Positions 42,707 through 51,166 of a DNA stretch of 64,000 nt are shown piece after piece. The position numbers were made by a program, and so were the translations under genes. Source of the stretch: Arthrobacter sp. OAP107 (lineage in GTDB: Bacteria > Actinomycetota > Actinomycetes > Actinomycetales > Micrococcaceae). The stretch is from positions 2,914,001-2,978,000 of the forward strand of contig NZ_JBEPOK010000001.1 of the NCBI RefSeq assembly GCF_040546765.1, written 5' to 3'. The first letter of the stretch is position 1. Each line of letters starts with the position of its first letter. The notes below the pieces were generated by a model that worked only from the letters and a program-made list of their open reading frames with translations, did no database searches and was not told the DNA's origin.

Positions 42707-44296
42707 TCAGGTCATGTGCCGGACTACGTCCAGCTCGGACGGTTTGCGGTCGACATCGGCAGCGAGCTCTTCGACGACCCGCCCGTCTTTCATTACGACA
42801 ATTCGGTCCGAGAGCCCGATGACTTCCTCCAGGGACTCTGAACACACCACGACGGCGGTCCCGGTCGCGGCCATTGTCCGCACGTGGCGGTAGATGTCCT
42901 CGCGACTGCCGACGTCGATGCCACGTGTCGGGTCGTCCAGGATGAGTGCCGTGCAGCCTCGCCCGAGCCAACGAGCGAAGATCGCCTTCTGCTGGTTGCC
43001 CCCGCTGAGTTCTCCGAGCGGGGTCGTCAGGCTGTCGGCCTTCACGGCCATCCTGGAGGCGAGGTCGGAGGCGAGGCGGTGTTCGGTGCGCGCGGAGATC
43101 AGTCGGGTCACGGGGTTTCGCACCTTGTCGAGGAAGCCGATCGCAATGTTTGCCTTTAACGAGATGTTGGCGAAGATCGAGTCGTTCTTCCGTTCCGGCG
43201 GAACGAAAACCACGCCGCGTGCGATGGCGGTGGGGACGTCCCAACGCGCGTACGTCCTCCCGCTCACCGAAAGGCTCCCTGAAGAGATTTTCACCGCTCC
43301 CGCCAGGGCAGCGGCGACCTCTGACTTTCCAGAGCCGATGACGCCGGCAATGCCCACTACTTCACCCTTCCGGACGCTGAGGGAGACATCCTGGAAGGCG
43401 TCGCTGCTCGCCTGCTCGAGCTGAAGGAGCACCGTGTCTTCCTTACCGGTGCCCTGTGCCGCCAGGTGGTAATAGTCCGCGGCACGGCCGCGTCCCACCA
43501 TGAGCTCGTGAAGGTCGGAGTCGGCGAGGCCGACATTTGGCACCGACTTCACGGTGCGTCCGTCCTTGAGGACGACCAGCCGCGTACACATTGCCAGGAC
43601 GTCGCGGAGAATGTGGGAGACGAAGATGAACGCGGCCTTGCTTTGCCACTGCCGCACGAGGTTGAAAAGCATTTCAACCTCAGCCTCGCTCAGCCCGCTG
43701 GTCGGCTCATCCAGGAGGATAATGGGTCGCTCTCCGCTGAGCTTTGCCCAGGCGAAGGCTTTTGCGATCTCTATGAGCTGACGCTGAGGGTATGTCAGGC
43801 TGCTCACTTCGGCGTTCACCGGTATTGATGACAGACCGCACTCTTGCAGCAGTTGCAGCGCGGCTCGTCGCATCGCCGCATGGGGCAGCAGCGGGCTGCG
43901 GCCGGCGATGGCTCGCTCGTGTCCGAGGAAGAGGTTCTCATACACCTTCAGCGACGGGGCCAGAGACTGCTCCTGGGTGACGACCGCGATCCCTTTGGCA
44001 GCCAAGCGTCGCGGATCGCCGAACGCGACCGACTGACCAGCCACCGTCAGACTGCCCTCATCCGGGCTGACGGCACCGCTCAAGACTCCAATGACCGTCG
44101 ACTTGCCGGCACCGTTCTCCCCGACAAGACCCAGGATCTCGCCCTCGAACAGCTGCAGGCTGACATCAGACAGGGCCTTGACTGGCCCGTAGGTCTTCGA
44201 GACGTTGGAGAGTTCAATAGCGGGGATGGCGTGTCGGTCAGTCGATGTGGCAGTGTCCTCGGCTTGGATCGTTTGTTCCGGGGCGTGCTCGGACAT
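42707..44296 (-). CDS. Ribose-type sugar ABC transporter ATP-binding protein (system 2)
   Basis: A double-domain RbsA-like ATPase of about 529 residues. Domain 1: GENGAGKSTVIGVLSG and LLDEPTSGLSEAEVEMLF; domain 2: GVIGSGKSEVAAALAG, ELSGGNQQKAIFARW and LILDDPTRGIDVGSRE. The second domain keeps Asp-Asp instead of Asp-Glu in Walker B, common in this family and tied to asymmetric ATP use. ATG at 44296 is taken; a GTG at 44302 overlaps the end of the binding-protein gene. Confidence 0.92.
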   Translation of the reverse strand: MSEHAPEQTIQAEDTATSTDRHAIPAIELSNVSKTYGPVKALSDVSLQLFEGEILGLVGENGAGKSTVIGVLSGAVSPDEGSLTVAGQSVAFGDPRRLAAKGIAVVTQEQSLAPSLKVYENLFLGHERAIAGRSPLLPHAAMRRAALQLLQECGLSSIPVNAEVSSLTYPQRQLIEIAKAFAWAKLSGERPIILLDEPTSGLSEAEVEMLFNLVRQWQSKAAFIFVSHILRDVLAMCTRLVVLKDGRTVKSVPNVGLADSDLHELMVGRGRAADYYHLAAQGTGKEDTVLLQLEQASSDAFQDVSLSVRKGEVVGIAGVIGSGKSEVAAALAGAVKISSGSLSVSGRTYARWDVPTAIARGVVFVPPERKNDSIFANISLKANIAIGFLDKVRNPVTRLISARTEHRLASDLASRMAVKADSLTTPLGELSGGNQQKAIFARWLGRGCTALILDDPTRGIDVGSREDIYRHVRTMAATGTAVVVCSESLEEVIGLSDRIVVMKDGRVVEELAADVDRKPSELDVVRHMT

Positions 44297-44298
44297 CG

Positions 44299-45582
44299 TC
44301 ACACCATCTCGCTCTTATATGCTGCCAGTGGACCAGCCTGGAAAGCATCGGCATACTTCTTCTTGATCTGCGTGATCTCCTGGTCGATCCCATCCCAGGC
44401 CGTATTCAGCTTGTAGTCGCCGGTCGGCGCGTCAGCGAAGAATTCCTGTGGCTTGATGGGCGTCAGGAGAGTCTGCGGGTCCCAGTCATCGGGGTGCAGC
44501 GCGCGACTCATGCGCTCCCACTCGAAGGGCAGAGGACCGGAATAAAGCTTCTTTCGCAGGTCGGCCGCGTTCTCTGCGTTCACCAGCACCGCACCTTGGA
44601 AGAGCATCGATTCGGGAAGGCTGAGCTTGACGCCGTTGACCGCGTCAAACAGGCTCACGGCTGCAAGTCCCGCGGACAGGCCCGGCGTGGTTGCAGAGGT
44701 CAGCAGCTGCTTGCCGTCCGCGATGAACTCGATATTTTTCTTGTTTCCGTCGAATCCTGTGACCTGTATTCCCTTGATGCCGCGGGCATCGAGCGCCGCG
44801 ATGACCCCTTCGGCCTCACTGTCGTTCTGAGTGAACACCCCGACAAAGTCGTCGACGCTGGGCAGGGTGTTCTCGAAAGCCTTCCGGGCGTCCTGGGCAG
44901 TCCAGTTGCCGTCCGGGGTCGTGACGATCTTTATGTTCGGGTATTCCTTCAACGCTCGTTTGAGTCCGGCGGTCCGCTGTACGTCCGGCGTTGACCCTTT
45001 CTGGCCGGGAACGTGGATCACTGTTCCCTCCCCGCCGACTTTCTCGAACAGCGTCTTGGCGGTCTGATAGGCAATCTCCGGTGTTGAGGGCGTGATGAAC
45101 CGAACCCAAGTGCGCGAGTCCGCCGGAGTGAAGTTAGGCGGAGCGGTGAACGTGCACGCGTAGAAAATGTTGGCAGCAGCCGCCGATTTCACCATTGCCG
45201 CACATTCTGCTTCGGATGCGTTGTGGCCAAACATCGTCTTGCCACCGGACGCACGGACCGTGCCAAGCTGTCCCAGGGCGGTGTTGACGTTTCCTTGCTC
45301 CTCGTAGGCCGTGAGGTCGAACTTCAGGGCGGCCGCGGCCTGCTTGGCGCCGTCGGTGTACTCGACGAAGAACTCGTTGGCCAACGTGGTCACGTGCGCG
45401 GCCATCGGTCCTCGAGTCAGACCGTCAGACCCCGATTTCGATCCGGAGGCGATGGAACACGAGCTCAAGCTGATGGATACTCCCGCTGCGGCCGCAAGTC
45501 CTAGGAAGGTGCGGCGGCCGACATCACTCGGGAAGATGTCGCTGCGAGCGATTTCGGCGATTCTTGATTCGATCGAGGGCAT
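44299..45582 (-). CDS. Sugar ABC transporter substrate-binding protein with Tat/lipoprotein signal (system 2)
   Basis: A 427-residue binding protein. The N-terminus carries GRRTFLGLAAAAGVSISLSS followed by Cys, a twin-arginine signal with lipobox, unlike the Sec-type signals of systems 1 and 3. The fold shows VTTLANEFFVEYTDGAKQAA, VNTALGQLGTVRASGGKTMF and VVGVFTQNDSEAEGVIAALD-like hinge segments (FVGVFTQNDSEAEG). Export in a folded state may reflect a bound cofactor or ligand (inference). ATG at 45582 is chosen so that the signal begins near residue 22. First gene of the operon down to 37460. Confidence 0.88.
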   Translation of the reverse strand: MPSIESRIAEIARSDIFPSDVGRRTFLGLAAAAGVSISLSSCSIASGSKSGSDGLTRGPMAAHVTTLANEFFVEYTDGAKQAAAALKFDLTAYEEQGNVNTALGQLGTVRASGGKTMFGHNASEAECAAMVKSAAAANIFYACTFTAPPNFTPADSRTWVRFITPSTPEIAYQTAKTLFEKVGGEGTVIHVPGQKGSTPDVQRTAGLKRALKEYPNIKIVTTPDGNWTAQDARKAFENTLPSVDDFVGVFTQNDSEAEGVIAALDARGIKGIQVTGFDGNKKNIEFIADGKQLLTSATTPGLSAGLAAVSLFDAVNGVKLSLPESMLFQGAVLVNAENAADLRKKLYSGPLPFEWERMSRALHPDDWDPQTLLTPIKPQEFFADAPTGDYKLNTAWDGIDQEITQIKKKYADAFQAGPLAAYKSEMV

Positions 45583-45781
45583 GTTCTTTCTCGTTTCGGT
45601 TGGGAGAGTAAAGCAGGTGGGGAATCTTCGGCCCGAGAGTCCGCAGCTTGGCGACGAGCGAAGGTTTCGGGGCCGGGGTGCAGATTGGCGGGCGCGCAAA
45701 TGTGTGGTTAGGTCACGCGGTTGCATCCGGTGATGCGTGCGACCATCTCGCCGTACCCTGTCTGCACGTGGTTTGGGCCAT

Positions 45782-46870
45782 TTATTGGCGAACGGGGGAC
45801 TTTTCACTGGCTGCCGGAAGAGCACCCGCAGGTTCTTGGTTCCAGAATTCAATGATTTGTTCAAACATCTCTTCCGGACATTCTTCTGGCAGATGGTGGC
45901 CAATTCCGGCAAAAACATGGCCCCTGAGGTTTGGGGCGACGCCTTTCATTGTTTGATAAAGATTGTCCGCGTCTGCCAGCTCTCCTCCCAGCGCCAACGT
46001 CGGAGCCTCGATAATACGGCCGCTTCTAGCTGCGCTGGCTGATCTACCCTCCGGGCTGAAGACGTGCCTGTAATAGGCAAGGCCGGCTCGGACGGCCCCT
46101 GGTTTGGAGAACACGCGCAGGTACTCATCGAATGCCCTCGGCTCGATTGTCCACGTGCGGGCCAATTTGGCCGGGCCGAAGAACCAGGACAATAGCGTTC
46201 GTTCCCGCCCTTCGATCAGGGCCTCTGGCAGGCCATCTAGCCTGTTGAAGTAGAAATGCCACTGCCGGTGAACCATGCCCATGCCCGGGTAGCCGGCCGG
46301 AGGGGCAGGAGAAACTCCAGGTATGAAGGCGTCGGAAAGCACAAGGCGACGCACTTCTCCCGGGTAGGCGGCAGCGTGAGCATGCGCTATCCAACTGCCG
46401 GTGTCATGGCTGACCACGTCGACGCCCCGGCCGTGATCCAACCCGAGCCGGTTGATAAGGACATGGACATCCTGGGCCAGGGTTTCGAGGTCATAGCCCT
46501 GCGGCGGGGCATCGCTATCACCAAAGCCGCGGGTGTCCACCGCGTAGACCTGGCGGCCCGCAGCCACGAGCATCGGTATCAGGAACCTCCAGGTGTACCA
46601 GGTTTGCGGCCAGCCGTGCAGGAGAAGCACCGGATCACCCTCGCCTGCTACTGCATAGTGAAGGCGTACACCTTCGGCCACAGGTACCAGCCCATGCTGG
46701 ATTTCGACAGGAATCGTGCATGAGGCACTGCCGGCGGGAGCTTTGTAAGGGGCGGTGAGCGGACCGAAGCTCTCGTAATTCGTGGTTTGTTCGGGATTTA
46801 TCCGCACCCCTTCCAAAGGGCGTCCTGATCCCTTTTTTCCGTTTGCTGTAGAGGAAATGACTTCGTTCAT
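45782..46870 (-). CDS. Epoxide-hydrolase-like alpha/beta hydrolase
   Basis: A 362-residue hydrolase of the epoxide hydrolase/dehalogenase branch. HGWPQTWYTWRFLIP gives the oxyanion motif, VDVVSHDTGSWIAHAHA the Asp nucleophile (HDTG), and FAGIGHHLPEE the catalytic His. A cap domain with RQWHFYFNRLDGLPEALIEG follows. It is a close paralogue of the gene at 55052; both keep QWHFYFNRLDGLPEAL. AAGGATCGTT precedes the ATG. Divergent from the LacI gene, with three operators in between, so it is probably LacI-controlled. A role in opening a lactone, epoxide or C-halogen bond is possible. Confidence 0.88.
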   Translation of the reverse strand: MNEVISSTANGKKGSGRPLEGVRINPEQTTNYESFGPLTAPYKAPAGSASCTIPVEIQHGLVPVAEGVRLHYAVAGEGDPVLLLHGWPQTWYTWRFLIPMLVAAGRQVYAVDTRGFGDSDAPPQGYDLETLAQDVHVLINRLGLDHGRGVDVVSHDTGSWIAHAHAAAYPGEVRRLVLSDAFIPGVSPAPPAGYPGMGMVHRQWHFYFNRLDGLPEALIEGRERTLLSWFFGPAKLARTWTIEPRAFDEYLRVFSKPGAVRAGLAYYRHVFSPEGRSASAARSGRIIEAPTLALGGELADADNLYQTMKGVAPNLRGHVFAGIGHHLPEECPEEMFEQIIEFWNQEPAGALPAASEKSPVRQ

Positions 46871-46945
46871 AACGATCCTTTTTAAGAAAGGGATTGTGAT
46901 TATCGGAACCGCGCGCATGGGTTGCATAGAGCTTTTCGCGTCGGG

Positions 46946-47017
46946 CTAGAACGTTCTAGGGTTGAGTGTAACCTGCAACGTTCTAGGGTGACAAGGGTTT
47001 TGGCTGCAACGTTCTAG
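46946..47017. promoter_or_regulatory. Three LacI-type operators in the divergent promoter region
   Basis: A perfect 14-base palindrome CTAGAACGTTCTAG (46946-46959) is followed by two copies of CTGCAACGTTCTAG (46973-46986 and 47004-47017). All lie between the hydrolase (minus) and the LacI gene (plus), as expected for autoregulation and control of the divergent gene. Confidence 0.8.
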
Positions 47018-47063
47018 AGTAGGTGTGGGACTAGCCCGGTCCCTCGTTTGAAAGGGGAGCCTT

Positions 47064-48104
47064 GTGGTACCAAAGGCGGAGACGACTGGCCGACCCACGA
47101 TCACCGACGTAGCCGCGGAGGCTGGCGTTTCGACGTCCTTGGTCTCGCTTGTCATGCGCAATCTGCCAGGCGCGAGTCCGGCGAACCGAAAGCGCGTCTC
47201 GGAAGCGGCAGAACGCCTCGGCTATAGGCCGGATTCGCGAGCTCAGCGGCTACGCAAGAAGCAGACCGGCACGATAGGGGTTGTTGTCAATTTCGAGCAT
47301 CCGTTCCATGCCGACATGATCGAGGCTCTCTACGCCGAGATCGGCTCTCGCTATGAATTGGCTATCAGCGCGGTAACCCCTGGTCGGAAGTTGGAGGAGG
47401 CGGTGGCAGGCCTCATCAACGAACGCTGTGACGTTCTCCTTTTTTTGGGCGTTGTGGCCACTGATGAGCAGCTGATGGCCTTTGACAAGGAACTTCCGTC
47501 CATCATGCTCCACCGGCGGCTTTCAGAGGGCACGATCGATACGGTGCGCGTGGACGACGTCGATGGAGGACGCATGGCAACAGAACATCTCCTGAGCCAT
47601 GGGCACCGCCGGGTGCTCTACATAGACGGTTCAGGCAAGGCAGGATCAGACGACAGGTTGGCGGGCTTCATGGAAACGGTGGCAGGAAAGGGCTTGGCCG
47701 AATTCGCGACAGTCCTGCCGGGGGGTGAGAGCGAGGACGATGGTGCACGGGCGATGAGAGAGGTGCTCGCCATGCCCTCAGACGATCGCCCGACAGGAAT
47801 TTTCGCGTACAACGATCGCTGTGCTCTGGGCGTGCTCTATACGGCAGTTCGAGCCGGTATTCGAGTACCTGACGAGCTCTCTGTCATCGGTTACGACGAC
47901 AGCCGTATCTCCCGCCTGATTTCGGTCGGGATGACTACCATTCGACAAGACACCAAGAGTGTAGCCGGCAGCGCAGTAGCCCGGGCGATTGCCAGGATGC
48001 AAGAGCCTGCTCTCAGCGCGGTCGATCACGTACTACAGCCAACTTTGATTGTCCGATCAACAACAGCCGCTGCTCCCAACCCGGCCACCAAAGACATTTT
48101 GTAG
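47064..48104 (+). CDS. LacI-family transcriptional regulator
   Basis: A 346-residue repressor. The N-terminal HTH reads ITDVAAEAGVSTSLVSLVMR with hinge RLRKKQTGTIGVVV; the effector half has the sugar-binding-protein fold (IMLHRRLSEGTIDTVRVDDV, GIFAYNDRCALGVLYTAVRA, VIGYDDSRISRLISVGMTTI). It starts with GTG after AAAGGGGAGC. Three CTAGAACGTTCTAG-type sites lie directly upstream and one before system 1 at 36536. A hairpin follows its stop. Inducer unknown, presumably the imported sugar or a derivative. Confidence 0.93.
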   Translation: MVPKAETTGRPTITDVAAEAGVSTSLVSLVMRNLPGASPANRKRVSEAAERLGYRPDSRAQRLRKKQTGTIGVVVNFEHPFHADMIEALYAEIGSRYELAISAVTPGRKLEEAVAGLINERCDVLLFLGVVATDEQLMAFDKELPSIMLHRRLSEGTIDTVRVDDVDGGRMATEHLLSHGHRRVLYIDGSGKAGSDDRLAGFMETVAGKGLAEFATVLPGGESEDDGARAMREVLAMPSDDRPTGIFAYNDRCALGVLYTAVRAGIRVPDELSVIGYDDSRISRLISVGMTTIRQDTKSVAGSAVARAIARMQEPALSAVDHVLQPTLIVRSTTAAAPNPATKDIL

Positions 48105-48107
48105 CCG

Positions 48108-48123
48108 GCCCGAGCTCGGGCCT
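48108..48123. terminator. 16-bp palindrome after the LacI gene
   Basis: GGCCCGAGCTCGGGCC is a perfect palindrome four bases after the stop. No T-tract follows, so it is at best a weak terminator. In the following 240 bases a minus-strand frame ending at 48153 reads LLDYVQVLFENILRDFIAGN but has no start and no recognised family. Confidence 0.4.
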
Positions 48124-48366
48124 AGATGCTGATTCGCCTGATGCCTCCCCGTCAAAGGCATGCATCGTTGCCTGCGATGAAGTCCCGGAGAATATTCTCG
48201 AATAGCACCTGAACGTAGTCGAGCAGCGACCCTGCTGCGAAAGGAACCCACTTGAGGAAACGGGACGGTACCTTTACCCACCGGCCTGGGGCCTAACCGG
48301 CTTGCGTGTCGACCCGACGTACTGGAACGAAGAATCAACACCCCCGAGGATTGTTTCCCGGCAAGG

Positions 48367-48588
48367 TTAGCGGGCGTCGACTTCATGCGTTAGGCCGAAA
48401 GGAACGCTGGAGTGGAGTTCAAGGGAGAAGTCCGAGTCCGAGCGGCGGATCACCAGAATTCCGCAATGTGACTGCGATAGCGCGCCTTCACGGAGGCGTT
48501 CGACGGCGTCGTTGAGCTGCCGGTCCATATCGGCGCGATGCGTGACGCGCACCCACAGGCAATCTCGGAGGTCGGGTGTGAGGGTCAT
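48367..48588 (-). CDS. Small hypothetical protein (73 residues)
   Basis: AAAGGAAC precedes the ATG. The sequence MTLTPDLRDCLWVRVTHRAD, MDRQLNDAVERLREGAL and CGILVIRRSDSDFSLELHSS looks like a small alpha/beta protein with a helix followed by two strands. Family unknown. It is divergent from the TetR gene; the operator triad at 48718-48779 lies 130 bases upstream in the orientation seen before 50242, so it is probably repressed by TetR. Confidence 0.6.
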   Translation of the reverse strand: MTLTPDLRDCLWVRVTHRADMDRQLNDAVERLREGALSQSHCGILVIRRSDSDFSLELHSSVPFGLTHEVDAR

Positions 48589-48717
48589 GCCAAGTTCCTT
48601 TCAAATGGACCTGTAGCCGGGATTGGCAGGTCCGGATGCCAGCGCTGTTCATTGATGTAGAGAGATCCACCCGAGGAGCGCTGGACGCACCCGGCAGTGT
48701 GATCATCCGTGGCGTTT

Positions 48718-48779
48718 GTAAACGCTCGGTCTCAAATAAAGTAAACGAACGTTCTCGAAGTTTGTCAACGCTCATTCTC
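48718..48779. promoter_or_regulatory. Triad of TetR-type operators at 23-bp spacing
   Basis: GTAAACGCTCGGTCTC (48718-48733), GTAAACGAACGTTCTC (48741-48756) and GTCAACGCTCATTCTC (48764-48779) start exactly 23 bases apart. The middle one has the full AACGnnCGTT dyad. They lie between the small gene at 48588 and the TetR gene at 48838. Confidence 0.8.
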
Positions 48780-48837
48780 AAAACTGGTGATGCATGAGAG
48801 GATGAATTGGGATCGATACGCGCGAGGAGGTATGTAC

Positions 48838-49434
48838 ATGGCGCGGCCGAGAAGCTTCGATGAGTCCGCGGCACTTAAAGCTGCCCTGGGCACCTTCTGG
48901 CGCTACGGTTACGAGGGGACCTCTATCGAGCTGCTCTCAGAAGCGATGGCGATGAACAAAGCCAGTATCTATCGGGTTTTTGGATCGAAACAGGATCTCT
49001 TCCAGCGGGTTCGCCAGCTCTACCATCAGGATTACCTGGGATTCCGCATAGGAGCACTGGAACAGAAATCGCCCAGGAAGATCGTGGGGGACCTCCTCCA
49101 CGGTATGGTCGAGCTTCATGCCGAGGGAGAGACTCCCCCCGGGTGCCTGGAGACGAATGCCGCCCTTGCGGTTGGTCCGGACAATGAAAAGATCCGGGCT
49201 GATCTGGCCGAGAGCCGAGACGCCTTGCGCGGCATGCTGATAAAGAGGTTCGAGGATGGGGGGATGGAAGACTCCCTCCCGCCGGGCATGTCCGCAGAGG
49301 GCGCAGCCGGCGTCATTAGCACGCTCGTTCAGGGACTTGCAGTCCAGGCCAAATCAGGACGCTCCCGGGAGGAGCTTTCTGAGGTTGTTAATGCCTTCTT
49401 GTCGGCCTGGCCCGACTCATCCGCCGCCGCCTGA
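48838..49434 (+). CDS. TetR-family transcriptional regulator
   Basis: A 198-residue TetR protein. The HTH is YEGTSIELLSEAMAMNKASI with YRVFGSKQDLF, and the C-terminal part is the TetR_C_16/YxaF-like ligand domain (GCLETNAALAVGPDNEKIRA, a signature PPGCL motif). ATG at 48838 follows GAGGAGG by seven bases; the ATG at 48832 is inside that site. Operators upstream suggest autoregulation. The decayed TetR at 49796-50030 shares the start RPR(S/T)F-E-x-SAALKAAL. Confidence 0.92.
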   Translation: MARPRSFDESAALKAALGTFWRYGYEGTSIELLSEAMAMNKASIYRVFGSKQDLFQRVRQLYHQDYLGFRIGALEQKSPRKIVGDLLHGMVELHAEGETPPGCLETNAALAVGPDNEKIRADLAESRDALRGMLIKRFEDGGMEDSLPPGMSAEGAAGVISTLVQGLAVQAKSGRSREELSEVVNAFLSAWPDSSAAA

Positions 49435-49795
49435 TCGCCGGCCAAAGCCCCTCCCTTCCCTTTTGGGAAGGCATGCTGTCGCCTCAGTCCCCCCGAACAT
49501 AAAGCGCCCTCGAATCCGTTCGCAGGGGACTTTTGTGCAAGTGGCAGCTCCTCCCGCCCTCCTGCCACTACGGGTCGTCCCAATTGCGTTTCGGGTACCG
49601 GATGGCTCCGCTTCATTCCGATTCACTTCCAACCACATCCAGTGCGGCCCTGGCGGCCTTGCCCATGGAGTGTCCGCCAGTCTCCACTAGGGCAGTGGTA
49701 GTTCGCCAAGGCGGCGTCCGTTTCTAAGCAGCCTGCCGGAGCCCTCCTGCCGCATGGAGGCTAACCATTCACTGGAGGGGCGGGAGGCGATCATC
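49435..49795. other. Gap without recognisable gene
   Basis: Short frames on both strands carry no family features. TTCCCTTTTGGGAA (49456-49469) is a small palindrome after the TetR stop and may help termination. Confidence 0.45.
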
Positions 49796-50030
49796 CTTGT
49801 CGTCGCTTGGTCAGCGCGTCAAGTCCCAAGTCCAAGGTACTCGCGATGGTAAACCCTGCGCACACGCTCGAAGAGCGGCCTGTTTTGAGCCGAACGCTAA
49901 TGCTCCCCTAGTTGATCCGCATTGCTTCTGCCAACAGCTCCACTGAGGCGCCCTCGTAGCCCTGCCGCCAGAAGCTCTGCAAGGCAGCTTTCAGGGCTGC
50001 AGAGGCTTCAAATGTCCGCGGTCGCGACAT
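49796..50030 (-). pseudogene. TetR-family regulator remnant
   Basis: From the ATG at 50030 the frame reads MSRPRTFEASAALKAALQSF, WRQGYEGASVELLAEAMRIN and then TAG at 49910. It closely matches the TetR at 48838 up to where that has NKASIY. Past the stop, FGSKQ and, in another frame, PLFERVRRVYHREYLGLG continue the homology to about 49820. So the gene has a nonsense codon in the HTH and further indels. Its position, divergent from the hydrolase at 50242 with an operator triad between, marks it as the ancestral local repressor. Confidence 0.8.
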
Positions 50031-50086
50031 GCGGTCCCTCTTGGCGTTCCTGTGAACACGCAACCTTTCACGGACACTCAGGGTTT

Positions 50087-50148
50087 TAAACCGATCGTTT
50101 GCATTGTATGAGAACGTCCGTTTACACTGTTTGAGAACGAGCGTTTAC
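50087..50148. promoter_or_regulatory. Triad of TetR-type operators at 23-bp spacing
   Basis: TAAACCGATCGTTTGC (50087-50102), GAGAACGTCCGTTTAC (50110-50125) and GAGAACGAGCGTTTAC (50133-50148) start 23 bases apart. They are the reverse orientation of the sites at 48718, matching the opposite direction of the controlled gene. They precede the operon beginning at 50242. Confidence 0.8.
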
Positions 50149-50241
50149 GTAGGACCTGCTACCGCATTGTGTCGAGGACATGCTCGCCATCCACTTGTTG
50201 AGATTTTTCTGATTTACAGCGAAGTAAGGAGAAGGTTCGCA

Positions 50242-51126
50242 ATGCTTGAAGTCAAAGATTTCGCAGGAGCACCTGTCACTCATGGGCGCGTCAGCCTGAA
50301 CGGAACCCGCATCCACTATGTCGTGGCCGGCCAGGGGGAGCCTTTGGTGCTACTGCACGGTGTGCCGAAAAGCTGGTACTACTGGCACCGCATCATCCCG
50401 ATCCTGAGTGAGCATTTCACAGTCATAGCACCAGACATTCGTGGGTTCGGGGACTCCTTCCGCCCTCAAAGTGGGTATGACATGGAAACCGTTTCCGAAG
50501 ACATCGTGCAGCTGGTTGATTACCTGGGGTATGACAAGTTTGGGATCGTCGGTGAAGACTGGGGCGCCTGCTTCGCTTTCGCTGTTGCGGCGAGGTATCC
50601 GGACCGCGTTACCAAGCTTTCCTTTGGAGAATCACTCCTTCCCGGCTTCGGACTGGAAAGCTGGTCCCACCTGAGCCCCGAGAATCACGCCCTGGGGCGC
50701 TTCCTCTGGCACGTGAGCTTCTTCCACGTCCCTGACTTCCCCGAGATGCTCATTTCCGGAAGAGAAGGAGCGTTCTGGTCCACCTGGATGAAGAACGAAA
50801 CTTACGACCCGGCTGCCATCACTGATGACTGCGTGGAGGAATGGGCCCGGACATCCTCGGCACCCGGTGGCCTGCGCGCCATATTCTCCGTTTACCGGGC
50901 CACCTGGGAGAACATCGCGTTCACCAAGGCGATTCAGGAACAGGGCCTGCCCATGCCTGTACTCGCGATCGGGGCGAAGTACTTCATTGCCGAAGAGGCC
51001 CGCAACCAGATGGAACACTTCACCGACCGCGTCGAGTACGTCGAGTTCGACTGCGGCCACAGCCTAGCTCTCGAGCGGCCCCTCGAACTCGCCGAAACCC
51101 TGATCAAGTTCTTCTCCCCCAGCTGA
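50242..51126 (+). CDS. Epoxide-hydrolase/haloacetate-dehalogenase-like alpha/beta hydrolase
   Basis: A 294-residue hydrolase: LLHGVPKSWYYWHRIIP at the oxyanion strand, DIRGFGDS, FGIVGEDWGACFAFAVAARY with the Asp nucleophile (EDWG), and FDCGHSLALERPLE with the catalytic His. The cap contains WHVSFFHVPDFPEMLISGRE, as in fluoroacetate dehalogenase-like enzymes. ATG at 50242 follows AAGGAGAAGG; the frame upward to 50104 crosses the operator triad and is rejected. First gene of the plus-strand operon; distant from the other two hydrolases of the block. Confidence 0.9.
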   Translation: MLEVKDFAGAPVTHGRVSLNGTRIHYVVAGQGEPLVLLHGVPKSWYYWHRIIPILSEHFTVIAPDIRGFGDSFRPQSGYDMETVSEDIVQLVDYLGYDKFGIVGEDWGACFAFAVAARYPDRVTKLSFGESLLPGFGLESWSHLSPENHALGRFLWHVSFFHVPDFPEMLISGREGAFWSTWMKNETYDPAAITDDCVEEWARTSSAPGGLRAIFSVYRATWENIAFTKAIQEQGLPMPVLAIGAKYFIAEEARNQMEHFTDRVEYVEFDCGHSLALERPLELAETLIKFFSPS

Positions 51127-51166
51127 ACCCTTCAGCCGACTGCCCCGTCAAAGGAGACAGGCACCT

